Below, piece by piece: positions 44,725 through 54,114 of a stretch of 64,000 bases of DNA (positions are counted from its first letter, which is position 1; every line of letters begins with the position of its first letter). The notes beneath the pieces are model-generated. The model saw nothing but the letters and a program-made list of their open reading frames with translations, searched no databases and was not told where the DNA came from. Made by a program: the position numbers and the translations under genes. This DNA comes from Ruminiclostridium papyrosolvens DSM 2782. GTDB lineage: Bacteria; Bacillota; Clostridia; Acetivibrionales; DSM-1351. The DNA is taken from contig NZ_CP119677.1 in assembly GCF_029318685.1 (NCBI RefSeq), positions 930,001-994,000 of the forward strand, read 5' to 3'.

Positions 44725-46449
44725 ATGGATATGATTAATTTAAAAATAGACGGGTTTGATGTTTCTGTTCCAAAGAATACTACAATTCTTGAAGCTGCAA
44801 AACAGCTCAATATAGATATTCCGACTTTGTGCTTCATGAAGGGCATAAATGAGCCCGGTTCATGCAGAGTTTGTGTTGTTGAGGTTGAAGGTTGGAGAGG
44901 TCTTCACCCTGCATGTGTAACTAAGGTATCTGAGGGTATCGTTGTAAAGACTGCTACAAGCACAGTAAGAGAAGCAAGAAAGAACATACTTGAGCTTATT
45001 ATGGCAAACCATAACAGAGAATGTCTTTCATGTCCAAGAAACCTGAAGTGCGAGCTGCAGACACTTTGCAATGACAACGGAATAGATACAATTCCTTATG
45101 AAGGAAAGGTTGACAAGGGATGTCTTGATACTTCCGGCCCTATCGTAAGAGATCCTAACAAGTGTGTTCTTTGCGGAAGATGTGTTAGTGTCTGTTCAAA
45201 GATACAGGACGTAAGCGCCATCGACTTTGCTTTCCGTGGAGCCCATATGACAGTTACAACTGCATATGAAGAAGGTCTTGTTGGTCAGGATTGTATAAAC
45301 TGCGGTCAGTGTATCAAGATATGTCCTGTTGGAGCTTTACAGGAGAGAGATGATACTGACAAGGTATGGAAGGCTCTCGAAAACCCTGAATTACATGTTG
45401 TTGTTCAGACTGCTCCTGCTGTAAGAGTTGCTCTCGGTGAAGAATTCGGATTTGCGCCGGGAACAAATGTTGAAGGTAAAATGGTTACTGCACTTAGAAG
45501 ATTGGGCTTCAACAAGGTATTTGATACAAACTTCAGTGCTGACCTGACAATTATAGAAGAAGGCAACGAACTTATAGAAAGAATTCAAAACGGTGGTAAA
45601 CTCCCAATGATTACTTCCTGCTCACCGGGATGGATTAAATTTTGTGAGCATAACTACCATGATTTTATAGAAAATCTTTCATCCTGCAAATCACCGCAAC
45701 AGATGTTTGGTGCAATTGCAAAATCCTATTATCCTGTTAAGGCTGATGTTGATCCTAAGAGCATGTTTGTGGTATCAGTAATGCCATGTACTGCAAAGAA
45801 GTATGAAGCGGACAGGGAAGAGATGAGTGTTGACGGACTAAAGGACATTGATGCGGTTATTACTACAAGAGAACTTGCAAAGATGATAAGACAGGCGGGA
45901 ATCAAATTTGCTGAACTGGAAGACAGCAAGCAGGACAGTATACTTGGAACTTACTCCGGTGCAGGAACAATATTCGGTAATACCGGAGGAGTTATGGAAG
46001 CTGCTCTTCGTACCGTAGCTGACAAGCTTACAGGAAAATCACTTGATTGCATTGATTACACTGCTGTAAGAGGTTTGGAGGGTATTAGAGAAGCTACAGT
46101 AAATATCGCCGATATGGAGATAAAAGTTGCTGTTGCAAATGGTACAGGAAATGCGTCAAAGCTTCTTGATAAAATAAGAGCAGGTGAAGCAAACTATCAC
46201 TTCATTGAAGTAATGGGTTGTGAAGGTGGATGTATCAACGGTGGCGGACAGCCAATCATTAAGGATAAATCTACTACAGAGGCTGTTAAAACTGCAAGAA
46301 TCAAGGGTCTGTATAATATAGATGCATCATGCGAAAAGAGAAAGTCACATGAAAACCCTGAGATACAGAAATTGTACTCAGAGTACCTTGGAGAAGCAGG
46401 GGGACACAAGGCTCATAAGCTGCTTCACACACATTATACAGCAAGATAA
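44725..46449 (+). CDS. hydA: [FeFe] hydrogenase catalytic subunit
   Basis: A 574-residue enzyme. The N-terminal [2Fe-2S] domain has Cys36, 47, 50 and 64. A His-Cys3 [4Fe-4S] site follows (His96, Cys100, 103, 109), then two [4Fe-4S] sites (Cys147/150/153 and Cys157; Cys190/193/196 and Cys200). H-cluster motifs are L1 TSCSPGW (Cys299), L2 MPCTAKKYE (Cys355) and L3 GCEGGCINGGGQP (Cys499, Cys503), and a small-subunit-like tail follows. It reduces protons to hydrogen in the cytoplasm. With hydC and hydB it forms a trimer that uses NADH. Maturases HydEFG are not in the window. Confidence 0.96.
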   Translation: MDMINLKIDGFDVSVPKNTTILEAAKQLNIDIPTLCFMKGINEPGSCRVCVVEVEGWRGLHPACVTKVSEGIVVKTATSTVREARKNILELIMANHNRECLSCPRNLKCELQTLCNDNGIDTIPYEGKVDKGCLDTSGPIVRDPNKCVLCGRCVSVCSKIQDVSAIDFAFRGAHMTVTTAYEEGLVGQDCINCGQCIKICPVGALQERDDTDKVWKALENPELHVVVQTAPAVRVALGEEFGFAPGTNVEGKMVTALRRLGFNKVFDTNFSADLTIIEEGNELIERIQNGGKLPMITSCSPGWIKFCEHNYHDFIENLSSCKSPQQMFGAIAKSYYPVKADVDPKSMFVVSVMPCTAKKYEADREEMSVDGLKDIDAVITTRELAKMIRQAGIKFAELEDSKQDSILGTYSGAGTIFGNTGGVMEAALRTVADKLTGKSLDCIDYTAVRGLEGIREATVNIADMEIKVAVANGTGNASKLLDKIRAGEANYHFIEVMGCEGGCINGGGQPIIKDKSTTEAVKTARIKGLYNIDASCEKRKSHENPEIQKLYSEYLGEAGGHKAHKLLHTHYTAR

Positions 46450-46476
46450 TTTAATTGAATGCTAATAAAAAAAAAG

Positions 46477-46507
46477 ACGCTGCGGGTTAAACCCACAGCG
46501 TTTTTTT
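46477..46507. terminator. Bidirectional terminator after hydA
   Basis: Twelve-base arms with a single C-A mismatch (46477-46488 with 46490-46501), preceded by an A-run and followed by a T-run. It serves the hydrogenase operon on the plus strand and the 42-codon gene on the minus strand. Confidence 0.88.
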
Positions 46508-46520
46508 AAGTGCAAATTAC

Positions 46521-46649
46521 TTATTTAGTCTTAGTCTCCAAAACTGACTTTTTAATGTTTCCTTTTGAAATACGTTTCTGATTTTCCAAGTTTTGAGTAT
46601 CAGCAAAATATTCTACACCATCTGATTTAGTACTTTTATTCTTTCCCAT
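46521..46649 (-). CDS. Small basic protein (42 aa) behind the Ca2+ ATPase
   Basis: A 42-codon frame with a GGGAGG site and ATG, ending just before the bidirectional terminator. It lies 38 bases downstream of the Ca2+ ATPase stop on the same strand, so it is probably in that transcript. The product (starts MGKNKSTKSDGVEYFADTQN, Lys-rich) is soluble, with no Cys, signal or membrane helix. I know no family. Signal quality of start and terminator supports a real gene. Confidence 0.6.
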   Translation of the reverse strand: MGKNKSTKSDGVEYFADTQNLENQKRISKGNIKKSVLETKTK

Positions 46650-46687
46650 ATAGAAATAACCTCCCTGACTGATATTAATATACAGCC

Positions 46688-49318
46688 TTATTGTTTGGTC
46701 ATTTTACTATTACTATTCATACCCGTTCTTATAGCTTTGTATATTTGAATAACAACCAGTGGAACTAATGCCAGAAGAACAATTATTCCCAGATTTTCCA
46801 AGACGGCGGGATTGACTGTGAAAAGGCTTTGGAGTAAAGGAATCCATAGTACCAATGCCAGTAATGCAACTCCTATAAGCAAGGCACCCCAGAGGAATAT
46901 ATTTGAAAAAATTCCGACTTTATATATGGGGTACTTTGAGCGGCAGTTGAAGCCATGAATCATTCGTGATAAGGCGAGAACTGCAAAAGCCATAGTGCTT
47001 GCAAGGGTGGCATCGCCTTTGCTTAACCCATAGTAAAAGGCTGCAAGAGTACTGGCGGCAATAACTGCACCTTCAAAAAGAACGTGGAACAAAAAGCCTT
47101 TGTTTAGCAGTGGTTCATTAATATCACGAGGCTTGGAATTCAGCGCATCTTTTCTGTAAGGCTCTAACCCAAGGGCTATAGCCGGCATGGAATCAGTAAG
47201 AAGATTTATAAACAATAAATGCATTGCTGTAAAAGGAAGAGGAAGTGCCAGAATGGAAGTGTACAGAACAGCAAGTATTCCGGCTGTATTTCCTGAAAGC
47301 AGAAACTTTATGGAATTTTTAATATTTGTATAAATACTTCGGCCGTTTGACACCGCCTTAACAATAGTAGCGAAATTGTCGTCCACAAGAATCATGGATG
47401 CGGCATCCTTTGCTACCTCAGTGCCTACTTTCCCCATAGCTACGCCTATGTCTGCCTGTTTCAGGGCGGGTGCATCGTTTACTCCGTCTCCTGTCATTGC
47501 AACAACATTTCCTTTGTCCTGCCATGCTTTAACTATTCTTATTTTATGCTCAGGGGATACACGTGCATAAACTGAAATGTCTTCAACATTATTTCTTAAT
47601 TCTTCATCGGACATTTTTTCAACGTCGGTACCTTCTACGGCTCTTCCGTTTTCTGTCATGATGCCGATTTGACGAGCTATTGCAGAGGCAGTAATCTTGT
47701 GGTCTCCTGTTATCATTACAGGCTTAATTCCGGCTTTAATACAGTCTGCAACTGCAAGCTTTGATTCCTCACGAGGCGGATCAATCATAGCAATTAATCC
47801 TACAAATGTAAGAGACTTTTCGTCTTCAACAGAAATATTTGCCTGGGAGTCAAACTTTTTATATGCAAATGCAAGAACTCTTAAACCGTCATTGGAAAAG
47901 TCCCTGTTTATCCCTTCCAACATTTCTATGTCACTTTGGGATATGGGCCTTTCTCCGTTTTCTTGTGCAATATTACTTACTCTGCTGAGAATAATATCGG
48001 GAGCACCCTTTGTAAACATCATGTACTGGCCTTCAATGTTATGAAAAGTACTCATAAGCTTTCTGTCTGAGTCAAAAGGGACTTCGGAAAGTCTTGGGTA
48101 TTCCTTGCGAAGGTCTTCTTCTTCATAGCCGTAATTATTTGCAAGCTTTATAAAAGCCAGCTCAGTGGGGTCGCCCACGCCTTTGTCACCTGTTATGGTA
48201 GCATCACTTGCCAAAGCACTCATTTTTACAACTGTTCTTTGGAGAGTATCTTCCATTGAAAGGCCGCGGGATTCCAGAACCTTTGAACCAACGAATACTT
48301 TTTCTGCCACCATTTTATTTTGTGTGAGTGTACCGGTTTTGTCGGAGCAAATTACAGAAACACTTCCAAGGCTTTCTACAGAGTGAAGTTTTCTTATAAT
48401 AGCATTTTCCTTGGCCATTTTCTGAGTACCTATTGCAAGTACAATGGTAACAATGGAGCTAAGTGCTTCAGGAATGGCAGCAACAGCCAGTGCTATTGCG
48501 AACATAAATGAATCTATAAGGGAGTAGCCTCTTAAAACATTTGCAGCAAATATTATTCCGCACAGTACAAGTATGGCAACAGCCAGCTTTTTTCCGAACT
48601 TATCAAGACTGACTTGCAGGGGAGTTTCCTTACTTTTAGCCGAGTCCATTAAATGAGCGATTTTTCCAAGCTCGGTAGACATTCCTATATCTGTAACTGC
48701 CACAACGGCTCTACCGTAAGTAATAAGGCTGCCTGTAAACACCATATTCTTTCTGTCGCCTATAGCGATTTCAGTATCTTTGATTACTTCTGTTTCTTTA
48801 AGTACGCTTTCAGATTCTCCGGTAAGTGAGCTTTCATTTACCTGAAGACTGTAATTTTCAAGGATTCTTCCGTCTGCGCTTACAAAGTCGCCTGCTTCAA
48901 GAAGAAGTATATCACCTACCAAAACTTCACGGGACGGTATTTCAATTTTTTCATTATTCCTTATAACCTTAGCAATTGGAGATGAAAGTGTTTTTAAGCT
49001 GTCAAGGGATTTTTCTGCCTTAAAATGCTGAACCGTGCCTAAAATTGAGTTAAGTATAGTAACTGCAAAGATTACTATTGCACTTTCATAATCTTTTAGA
49101 AACAGAGAAATAACACCTGCAATGAGAAGGATTATTACCAGAAAATCTTTAAACTGACTGAAGAAAACTTTAAAGAAACCTGCCTTATTCTCGGCTTTCA
49201 GTTCATTAAATCCGTATTGGCCTCTAAGACGGTCTATTTCTTTACCGGATATACCTTCCATACTGGTGTTGAGTTTTTTTAGAACTTCATCAGTGGACAG
49301 GTTGTAGTTATTATTCAT
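46688..49318 (-). CDS. P2-type Ca2+-transporting ATPase (SERCA/PMR1-like)
   Basis: An 876-residue P-type ATPase. Actuator TGES at about 163-166, phosphorylation site CSDKTGTLTQNK near 320, nucleotide-binding FTKGAPD, hinge MTGDGVNDAPALKQADIGVAMG near 600, M4 AIPEALSS and M6 NLLTDSMPAIALG. The M4 PEAL and M6 N-x-x-TD residues fit the calcium site of P2A pumps. The N-terminal cation-ATPase domain and about ten helices are complete. It exports Ca2+ from the cytoplasm using ATP. Mn2+ transport is also possible in this group. Confidence 0.92.
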   Translation of the reverse strand: MNNNYNLSTDEVLKKLNTSMEGISGKEIDRLRGQYGFNELKAENKAGFFKVFFSQFKDFLVIILLIAGVISLFLKDYESAIVIFAVTILNSILGTVQHFKAEKSLDSLKTLSSPIAKVIRNNEKIEIPSREVLVGDILLLEAGDFVSADGRILENYSLQVNESSLTGESESVLKETEVIKDTEIAIGDRKNMVFTGSLITYGRAVVAVTDIGMSTELGKIAHLMDSAKSKETPLQVSLDKFGKKLAVAILVLCGIIFAANVLRGYSLIDSFMFAIALAVAAIPEALSSIVTIVLAIGTQKMAKENAIIRKLHSVESLGSVSVICSDKTGTLTQNKMVAEKVFVGSKVLESRGLSMEDTLQRTVVKMSALASDATITGDKGVGDPTELAFIKLANNYGYEEEDLRKEYPRLSEVPFDSDRKLMSTFHNIEGQYMMFTKGAPDIILSRVSNIAQENGERPISQSDIEMLEGINRDFSNDGLRVLAFAYKKFDSQANISVEDEKSLTFVGLIAMIDPPREESKLAVADCIKAGIKPVMITGDHKITASAIARQIGIMTENGRAVEGTDVEKMSDEELRNNVEDISVYARVSPEHKIRIVKAWQDKGNVVAMTGDGVNDAPALKQADIGVAMGKVGTEVAKDAASMILVDDNFATIVKAVSNGRSIYTNIKNSIKFLLSGNTAGILAVLYTSILALPLPFTAMHLLFINLLTDSMPAIALGLEPYRKDALNSKPRDINEPLLNKGFLFHVLFEGAVIAASTLAAFYYGLSKGDATLASTMAFAVLALSRMIHGFNCRSKYPIYKVGIFSNIFLWGALLIGVALLALVLWIPLLQSLFTVNPAVLENLGIIVLLALVPLVVIQIYKAIRTGMNSNSKMTKQ

Positions 49319-49594
49319 AAGCTCCCCCTTTGATATTTTTACTAATTATAAGTTAGATTAAGCAAAATTGTCCATATATATAATTAATTTCTGCTAATTA
49401 AAAGGATTGTATTCAAAAGAAATTGGCAAAATTAAGATATATAGGATATGCAAATTTTAACAAAAGTATGTTAGAAAGGTTACAACATTTTCAACAAAAA
49501 GAAATATAATTATTTTTATCAGTCTGATATAATGAGTAGGATATACTGAATTGCCAAATGTGGCCAAAATAGTGATTAAAAATGGAGATAGAAA

Positions 49595-51409
49595 ATGAGC
49601 AGAAGAAGAAAAAATGTTAATAAGCTGCTTCCCGCACTAGTTGTTGCTTTGCTTGCTATATTAGTAGCTATGATAGCAATATACTTGGTTTATACCGGGA
49701 AGCTTCCACCAAAGGTATCAAATAAAACACCGCAGACTTCTACGCAGACGACTGCAAACGCTACCTCGTCGGTTTCAACGGGTACTGTTGCAGAGAATAC
49801 TCCAACTGATGATACGGATAAGGAACAGAAACCCACTGAAAGTACTAACCCAAGTGATCTTTTGATTTCGTGGAAGAACCCATCAAGTTTTATATCAAAG
49901 GCTGCAATGGGGGACGGTTCATTTAAGAAAACATTTAAAGATGGAAACATAAGGTACTGGAGACTTGTAAGCAATCAGGTAACATCAGGCTACAATCCGC
50001 CTTACAACCTTGCTTTTGGTTCTTCCGAAATGTACTCGGAACTTGAAGGTGTTACTACCTTCAGAGGAAATAACTATAGGACGGCTCCTTCATGGGGAAA
50101 AGCTGATGTTAAGGAGAAAAAGCTTGAAATAGTGTGGACACATGACATTGGGGCTGTTTCAGGGGTAGGAAGCTACTGGCCCGGTGCAGGTTGGACGGGG
50201 CAGCCGCTTTTGGCTCACTGGTCACCGGATGTCAGAAAAATAATGAACATAAATAATAATTTAAAGGACAAGGATCTTGTGGAAGTAATATATCCTGTAT
50301 TTGACGGACATATTTATTTCCTTGACATGGAGACGGGAAAAGAGTCCAGACCCCGCATAAATCTAAGGTTTACCGTTAAAGGAACAGGTATGGTTGACCC
50401 AAGGGGGTATCCTCTATTTTATACTGGACAAGGCCTTAACGAGAATGATGGCAGAAAAGGTGCTTTCAAATACAGGATATATGATTTGATTCACCAAAAG
50501 GAGATTTTTTCAATGCCGGGAAATGACCCCGTTGCATTCAGACCATGGGGAGCAAATGATTCCTCCGCATTGCTGAACAGATACACCGATACGCTATTGG
50601 ATTGCGGTGAAAACGGTCTTGTTTACAAGACAAAGCTAAATACAAAGTTTGATAAGAAAGCAGGAACAATATCAATTAATCCTTCAATAACAAAATACCG
50701 TTACAAGAGCAGTTACAGTCCAGAACAAGGAATTGAAAATTCACCTGCTGTATACAGGAACCTGATGTATTTTGCCGATAACGGAGGAACTATACAGTGC
50801 TTGGACATCAACAAACTTGAACCTGTTTGGATTTTTAAATCAGGTGACGATACTGATAGTTCCATAACTATAGAAGAAACTGACGAAGGAGTATTCCTCT
50901 ACACAGCAAATGAGGTTGATAAACGAGGAAAATCAGGAGCCAGGGCAAACTGCAACGTAAGAAAGCTTAATGCACTGACTGGAGAGCTTGTATGGCAGAA
51001 GGATTATTCCTGTGTTTACCAGAATTATATAAATGGAGGGGCGTTGGCAACTCCTGTAATCGGAAAAAATGATATAAGTGATATTGTTATATTCAATGTA
51101 GCACTTACAGGCTCTACAAGTGATGGAACACTTGTGGCACTGGATAAGAAGACAGGTAAAGAGGTTTGGAAGAGGCAGTTGGACGCATACAGTTGGAGTT
51201 CTCCTGTAGATTTTATGTCCAAAGACGGAAAGACCTATATGCTGCTTTGTGACTTTAAAGGATATATGCATTTGGTAGACCCTAAAACAGGTGAGGATTT
51301 GGATAAAATCTCAGTTGGTGGGAATGTAGAAGCATCACCTTCAGTATACAATGATATGGCGGTAGTAGGTACTTATGCAAAAAAAATATACGGAGTAAAA
51401 ATCAAGTAA
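49595..51409 (+). CDS. Membrane-anchored PQQ-repeat beta-propeller protein, copy 1
   Basis: A 604-residue protein with a basic N-terminus, one signal-anchor helix (about 11-33), a Thr/Ser-rich linker (about 38-85) and a beta-propeller of PQQ-type repeats (LEIVWTHDIGAVSG, IYFLDMETGKESRP, CLDINKLEPVWIF, LNALTGELVWQKDY, LDKKTGKEVWKRQL, LVDPKTGEDLDK). The propeller faces outside. Such folds scaffold protein contacts (BamB) or bind ligands; Gram-positives have no BAM complex, so function is open. A close paralog follows 23 bases later. The upstream 276 bases hold a TATAAT at 49528 but no clear -35. Confidence 0.85.
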   Translation: MSRRRKNVNKLLPALVVALLAILVAMIAIYLVYTGKLPPKVSNKTPQTSTQTTANATSSVSTGTVAENTPTDDTDKEQKPTESTNPSDLLISWKNPSSFISKAAMGDGSFKKTFKDGNIRYWRLVSNQVTSGYNPPYNLAFGSSEMYSELEGVTTFRGNNYRTAPSWGKADVKEKKLEIVWTHDIGAVSGVGSYWPGAGWTGQPLLAHWSPDVRKIMNINNNLKDKDLVEVIYPVFDGHIYFLDMETGKESRPRINLRFTVKGTGMVDPRGYPLFYTGQGLNENDGRKGAFKYRIYDLIHQKEIFSMPGNDPVAFRPWGANDSSALLNRYTDTLLDCGENGLVYKTKLNTKFDKKAGTISINPSITKYRYKSSYSPEQGIENSPAVYRNLMYFADNGGTIQCLDINKLEPVWIFKSGDDTDSSITIEETDEGVFLYTANEVDKRGKSGARANCNVRKLNALTGELVWQKDYSCVYQNYINGGALATPVIGKNDISDIVIFNVALTGSTSDGTLVALDKKTGKEVWKRQLDAYSWSSPVDFMSKDGKTYMLLCDFKGYMHLVDPKTGEDLDKISVGGNVEASPSVYNDMAVVGTYAKKIYGVKIK

Positions 51410-51432
51410 AATAACCGGGGAGTAAATTGAGA

Positions 51433-53250
51433 ATGACTAGATATAGAAGAAGAAGGGCAACCAACAGATTTAAAGTAATACTGACTATTTTAATACTATC
51501 GTTGATAACAACAGGTATCATGATTGTATTAAGCAAAACAGGTAATTTAGGGAAATTAGGAAACAGTAAAAATTCCTCTGCTGTAAATACTACTGCGAGA
51601 GACAGTCAGAATGAGGTTGATGAAACAGAACCTGAGCCGGTAGCAGACCCAATGCCCGCAGAAATAACAGACCAGAGTAAGTTGAAGGCCTCATGGACTA
51701 CAAATTCAAATTTTGACGGTGCAAAGGCTTTTACGGAATTTGCATTCCAGAATACATTGAAAAACGGAACTAAAATGCAAAGCTGGATATTTAGAAACAA
51801 TACTCCTTTGAAGGAATATACGGTAAAAAACAAGAACAAAATCAGCTTTGGTGCATCTGATACTTATTCAGACCTGGAAGGTATAACAACGTTCAGAGGA
51901 AACAATTATAGAGATAATGCATCATTTGGTACACGTACCGTGAATCAGAAAAAGCTGGAGATAGTGTGGAAAAAAACCGGACTGGGGGCTATTTCAGGAG
52001 AAGGCAGCTTTTGGCCGGGAACAGGCTGGACAGGGCAGCCCCTCATTGTTCATTGGTCTGAAGACGTAAGAAAGCTGATGAACATTAACAGTGATATGAA
52101 GTCAAAAGATCTTGTTGAGATCATATATCCTACTCTTGACGGAAATATATATTTCCTTGACCTTGAAACGGGAAAACCCACCAGAAATCCAATCAAAATC
52201 GGTTATCCGATTAAGGGAACAGGTATGATTGACCCGAGAGGCTATCCGATACTCTACACTGGAATGGGAATAAATGATAACGGCGGAAAATACAGCGAAT
52301 ACAAATACAGAATTTTTAATCTCCTGAACCAGAAGGAGATGTACTCAATATTCGGCAGAGATCAGGTTGCATTCAGAGGTTGGGGAGCCAATGATTCATC
52401 TGCAATTCTGGATAAAAATACAGATACACTCCTTAACTGCGGTGAAAACGGACTTGTATACAAGGTGAAAATGAATACAAAATTCGATAAGGCAGCGGGA
52501 ACCCTTTCAGTAGCACCTCAAATTACCAAATACCGTTACAGAAGTCCATACAATGACGAACAGGGTATAGAAAATTCACCTGCAGTATATAAAAACTATA
52601 TGTATTTCTGTGATAACGGAGGTACACTGCAATGTCTGGACCTGAATACTATGAAACCTGTGTGGATATATGAAACAGGGGATGATACCGACAGTTCTAT
52701 TGTAATAGAAGAAACAAAGGACGGAGTGTTCTTGTATACTGCAAACCAAGTTGATAAGCGTGGTGAAAATGGTAAAAAGAAATTTGATAATTGCAATATT
52801 CGAAAAATAAACGCAAAAACAGGTGAGCTTGTATGGCAAAAGGATTACAAGTGTATCTACAACTATTATATAAACGGCGGTTCACTGGGAACTCCGGTAC
52901 TTGGTAAAGACGATATAAGTAATATGGTTATATTCAACATTTGCTTTACAGGTTCAAATACAGACGGAAACATGATTGCTTTGGATAAAAACACCGGGGA
53001 AGAAATATGGAATAAGAAACTCTCAGCGTATAGCTGGTGTTCTCCCGTTGACTTCAAAAGCTCTGATGGGAAAACTTATTTAGTGTATACAGACTACGCA
53101 GGGTACATGCGTCTGGTAGACCCTAAAGACGGAAAAACCCTTGATTCGGTATCCTTGGAGGGAAATGTAGAATCCTCTCCTGCTATTTACAACGATACTC
53201 TGGTAGTAGGAAGCTATGCTAAGAAGATATTTGGAATAAAGGTAAAATAA
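51433..53250 (+). CDS. Membrane-anchored PQQ-repeat beta-propeller protein, copy 2
   Basis: A 605-residue paralog of the preceding protein, alignable throughout the propeller (GVTTFRGNNYR / GITTFRGNNYR, PGTGWTGQPLIVHWSEDVRKLMNIN, NCGENGLVYKVKMNTKFDK). It shares the anchor helix but has an acidic linker. A TTG at 51427 is an alternative start; the GGGGAG site is 4 bases from it and 10 from ATG 51433, so the choice is uncertain by two residues. Tandem duplication with different linkers suggests distinct or paired partners. Confidence 0.84.
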   Translation: MTRYRRRRATNRFKVILTILILSLITTGIMIVLSKTGNLGKLGNSKNSSAVNTTARDSQNEVDETEPEPVADPMPAEITDQSKLKASWTTNSNFDGAKAFTEFAFQNTLKNGTKMQSWIFRNNTPLKEYTVKNKNKISFGASDTYSDLEGITTFRGNNYRDNASFGTRTVNQKKLEIVWKKTGLGAISGEGSFWPGTGWTGQPLIVHWSEDVRKLMNINSDMKSKDLVEIIYPTLDGNIYFLDLETGKPTRNPIKIGYPIKGTGMIDPRGYPILYTGMGINDNGGKYSEYKYRIFNLLNQKEMYSIFGRDQVAFRGWGANDSSAILDKNTDTLLNCGENGLVYKVKMNTKFDKAAGTLSVAPQITKYRYRSPYNDEQGIENSPAVYKNYMYFCDNGGTLQCLDLNTMKPVWIYETGDDTDSSIVIEETKDGVFLYTANQVDKRGENGKKKFDNCNIRKINAKTGELVWQKDYKCIYNYYINGGSLGTPVLGKDDISNMVIFNICFTGSNTDGNMIALDKNTGEEIWNKKLSAYSWCSPVDFKSSDGKTYLVYTDYAGYMRLVDPKDGKTLDSVSLEGNVESSPAIYNDTLVVGSYAKKIFGIKVK

Positions 53251-53264
53251 TAATGTACTAAAAT

Positions 53265-53314
53265 AATTGCTTGGATTTATAGCATCTCCTTGTAAAATGC
53301 TTATCCAGGCAATT
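53265..53314. terminator. Extended stem-loop after the propeller genes
   Basis: Outer arms 53265-53276 and 53303-53314 pair over 12 bp with one G-U, and an inner AGCAT/ATGCT stem extends it. There is no strong T-run. It probably ends the propeller operon or protects its 3' end. Confidence 0.5.
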
Positions 53315-53514
53315 ATATTAAATTGGGGTAATTAATGATACACTGCTGTTTCAGACTTATAGGACTTAAAATCGTATAATTATTAGTACTAAAAATAATT
53401 AAGGAAAAGTTAATAAATTACGTCTATAAAATGTTACATAAATATATTATAATTAGGTAAATTTAGTAAGTCAGAGACGTAAACGCAAAAGAAAACACAA
53501 ACGAGGGAGATATT

Positions 53515-54090
53515 TTGGAGATGAAAATTTTAAGAGAATTATTAGGCTGGGTAGGAACAATACTGGGGTCTGTGGTTTTGGCATTGATAGTTATAATATT
53601 TATATTTCAGCCAACCAGCGTAGACGGACATTCAATGGATAATACTTTGCACGATAAAGAAAAAATAATAATTAATAAGACTCAGAATATATTTCACGGT
53701 AAACCAAAATACGGAGACATTGTTATAATTGACAGCAGGGTAGACAGAAAAAGAACCTTTTGGGACAACGTTATAGATCCTCTCAAATACAATATTCTTG
53801 TATCAAAGTTTACCGAAAATACTCAGCAGATATTCTGGGTTAAGAGAGTAATAGGCAAAGCCGGAGACGAATTGCAGTTCAAGGACGGAAAAGTTATACG
53901 CAACGGTATAACGTTAGAAGAAAAATACATAAAAGAGCCAATGCGTTATCAATCAGAAAACATAATAAAGGTTCCGGAGGATTGCGTATTTGTTATGGGA
54001 GACAACAGAAATGAAAGCAAGGACAGCAGAGTGATAGGCCCTGTACCAAATGACCATGTAGTGGGTAAGTATTTATTCAAACTTGGTTAA
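53515..54090 (+). CDS. lepB: Signal peptidase I
   Basis: A 191-residue type I signal peptidase with one N-terminal helix (about 13-31). Catalytic Ser40 lies in VDGHSM, general-base Lys110 in FWVKRVIGKAGDE, and the box E motif is MGDNRNESKDSRVIGPV. It cleaves signal peptides at the outer membrane face. A TTG start is used, supported by a GGGAG site five bases upstream; ATG 53521 would be 11 bases from it. Several paralogs per genome are usual in Firmicutes. Confidence 0.93.
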   Translation: MEMKILRELLGWVGTILGSVVLALIVIIFIFQPTSVDGHSMDNTLHDKEKIIINKTQNIFHGKPKYGDIVIIDSRVDRKRTFWDNVIDPLKYNILVSKFTENTQQIFWVKRVIGKAGDELQFKDGKVIRNGITLEEKYIKEPMRYQSENIIKVPEDCVFVMGDNRNESKDSRVIGPVPNDHVVGKYLFKLG

Positions 54091-54114
54091 TACATAACAA
54101 AACTTGGAGGACAT

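Noticed and set aside
42949-46449. Electron-bifurcating HydABC of Thermotoga type
   Set aside because: The NuoF-like subunit lacks the extra N- and C-terminal Fe-S domains found in enzymes shown to bifurcate.
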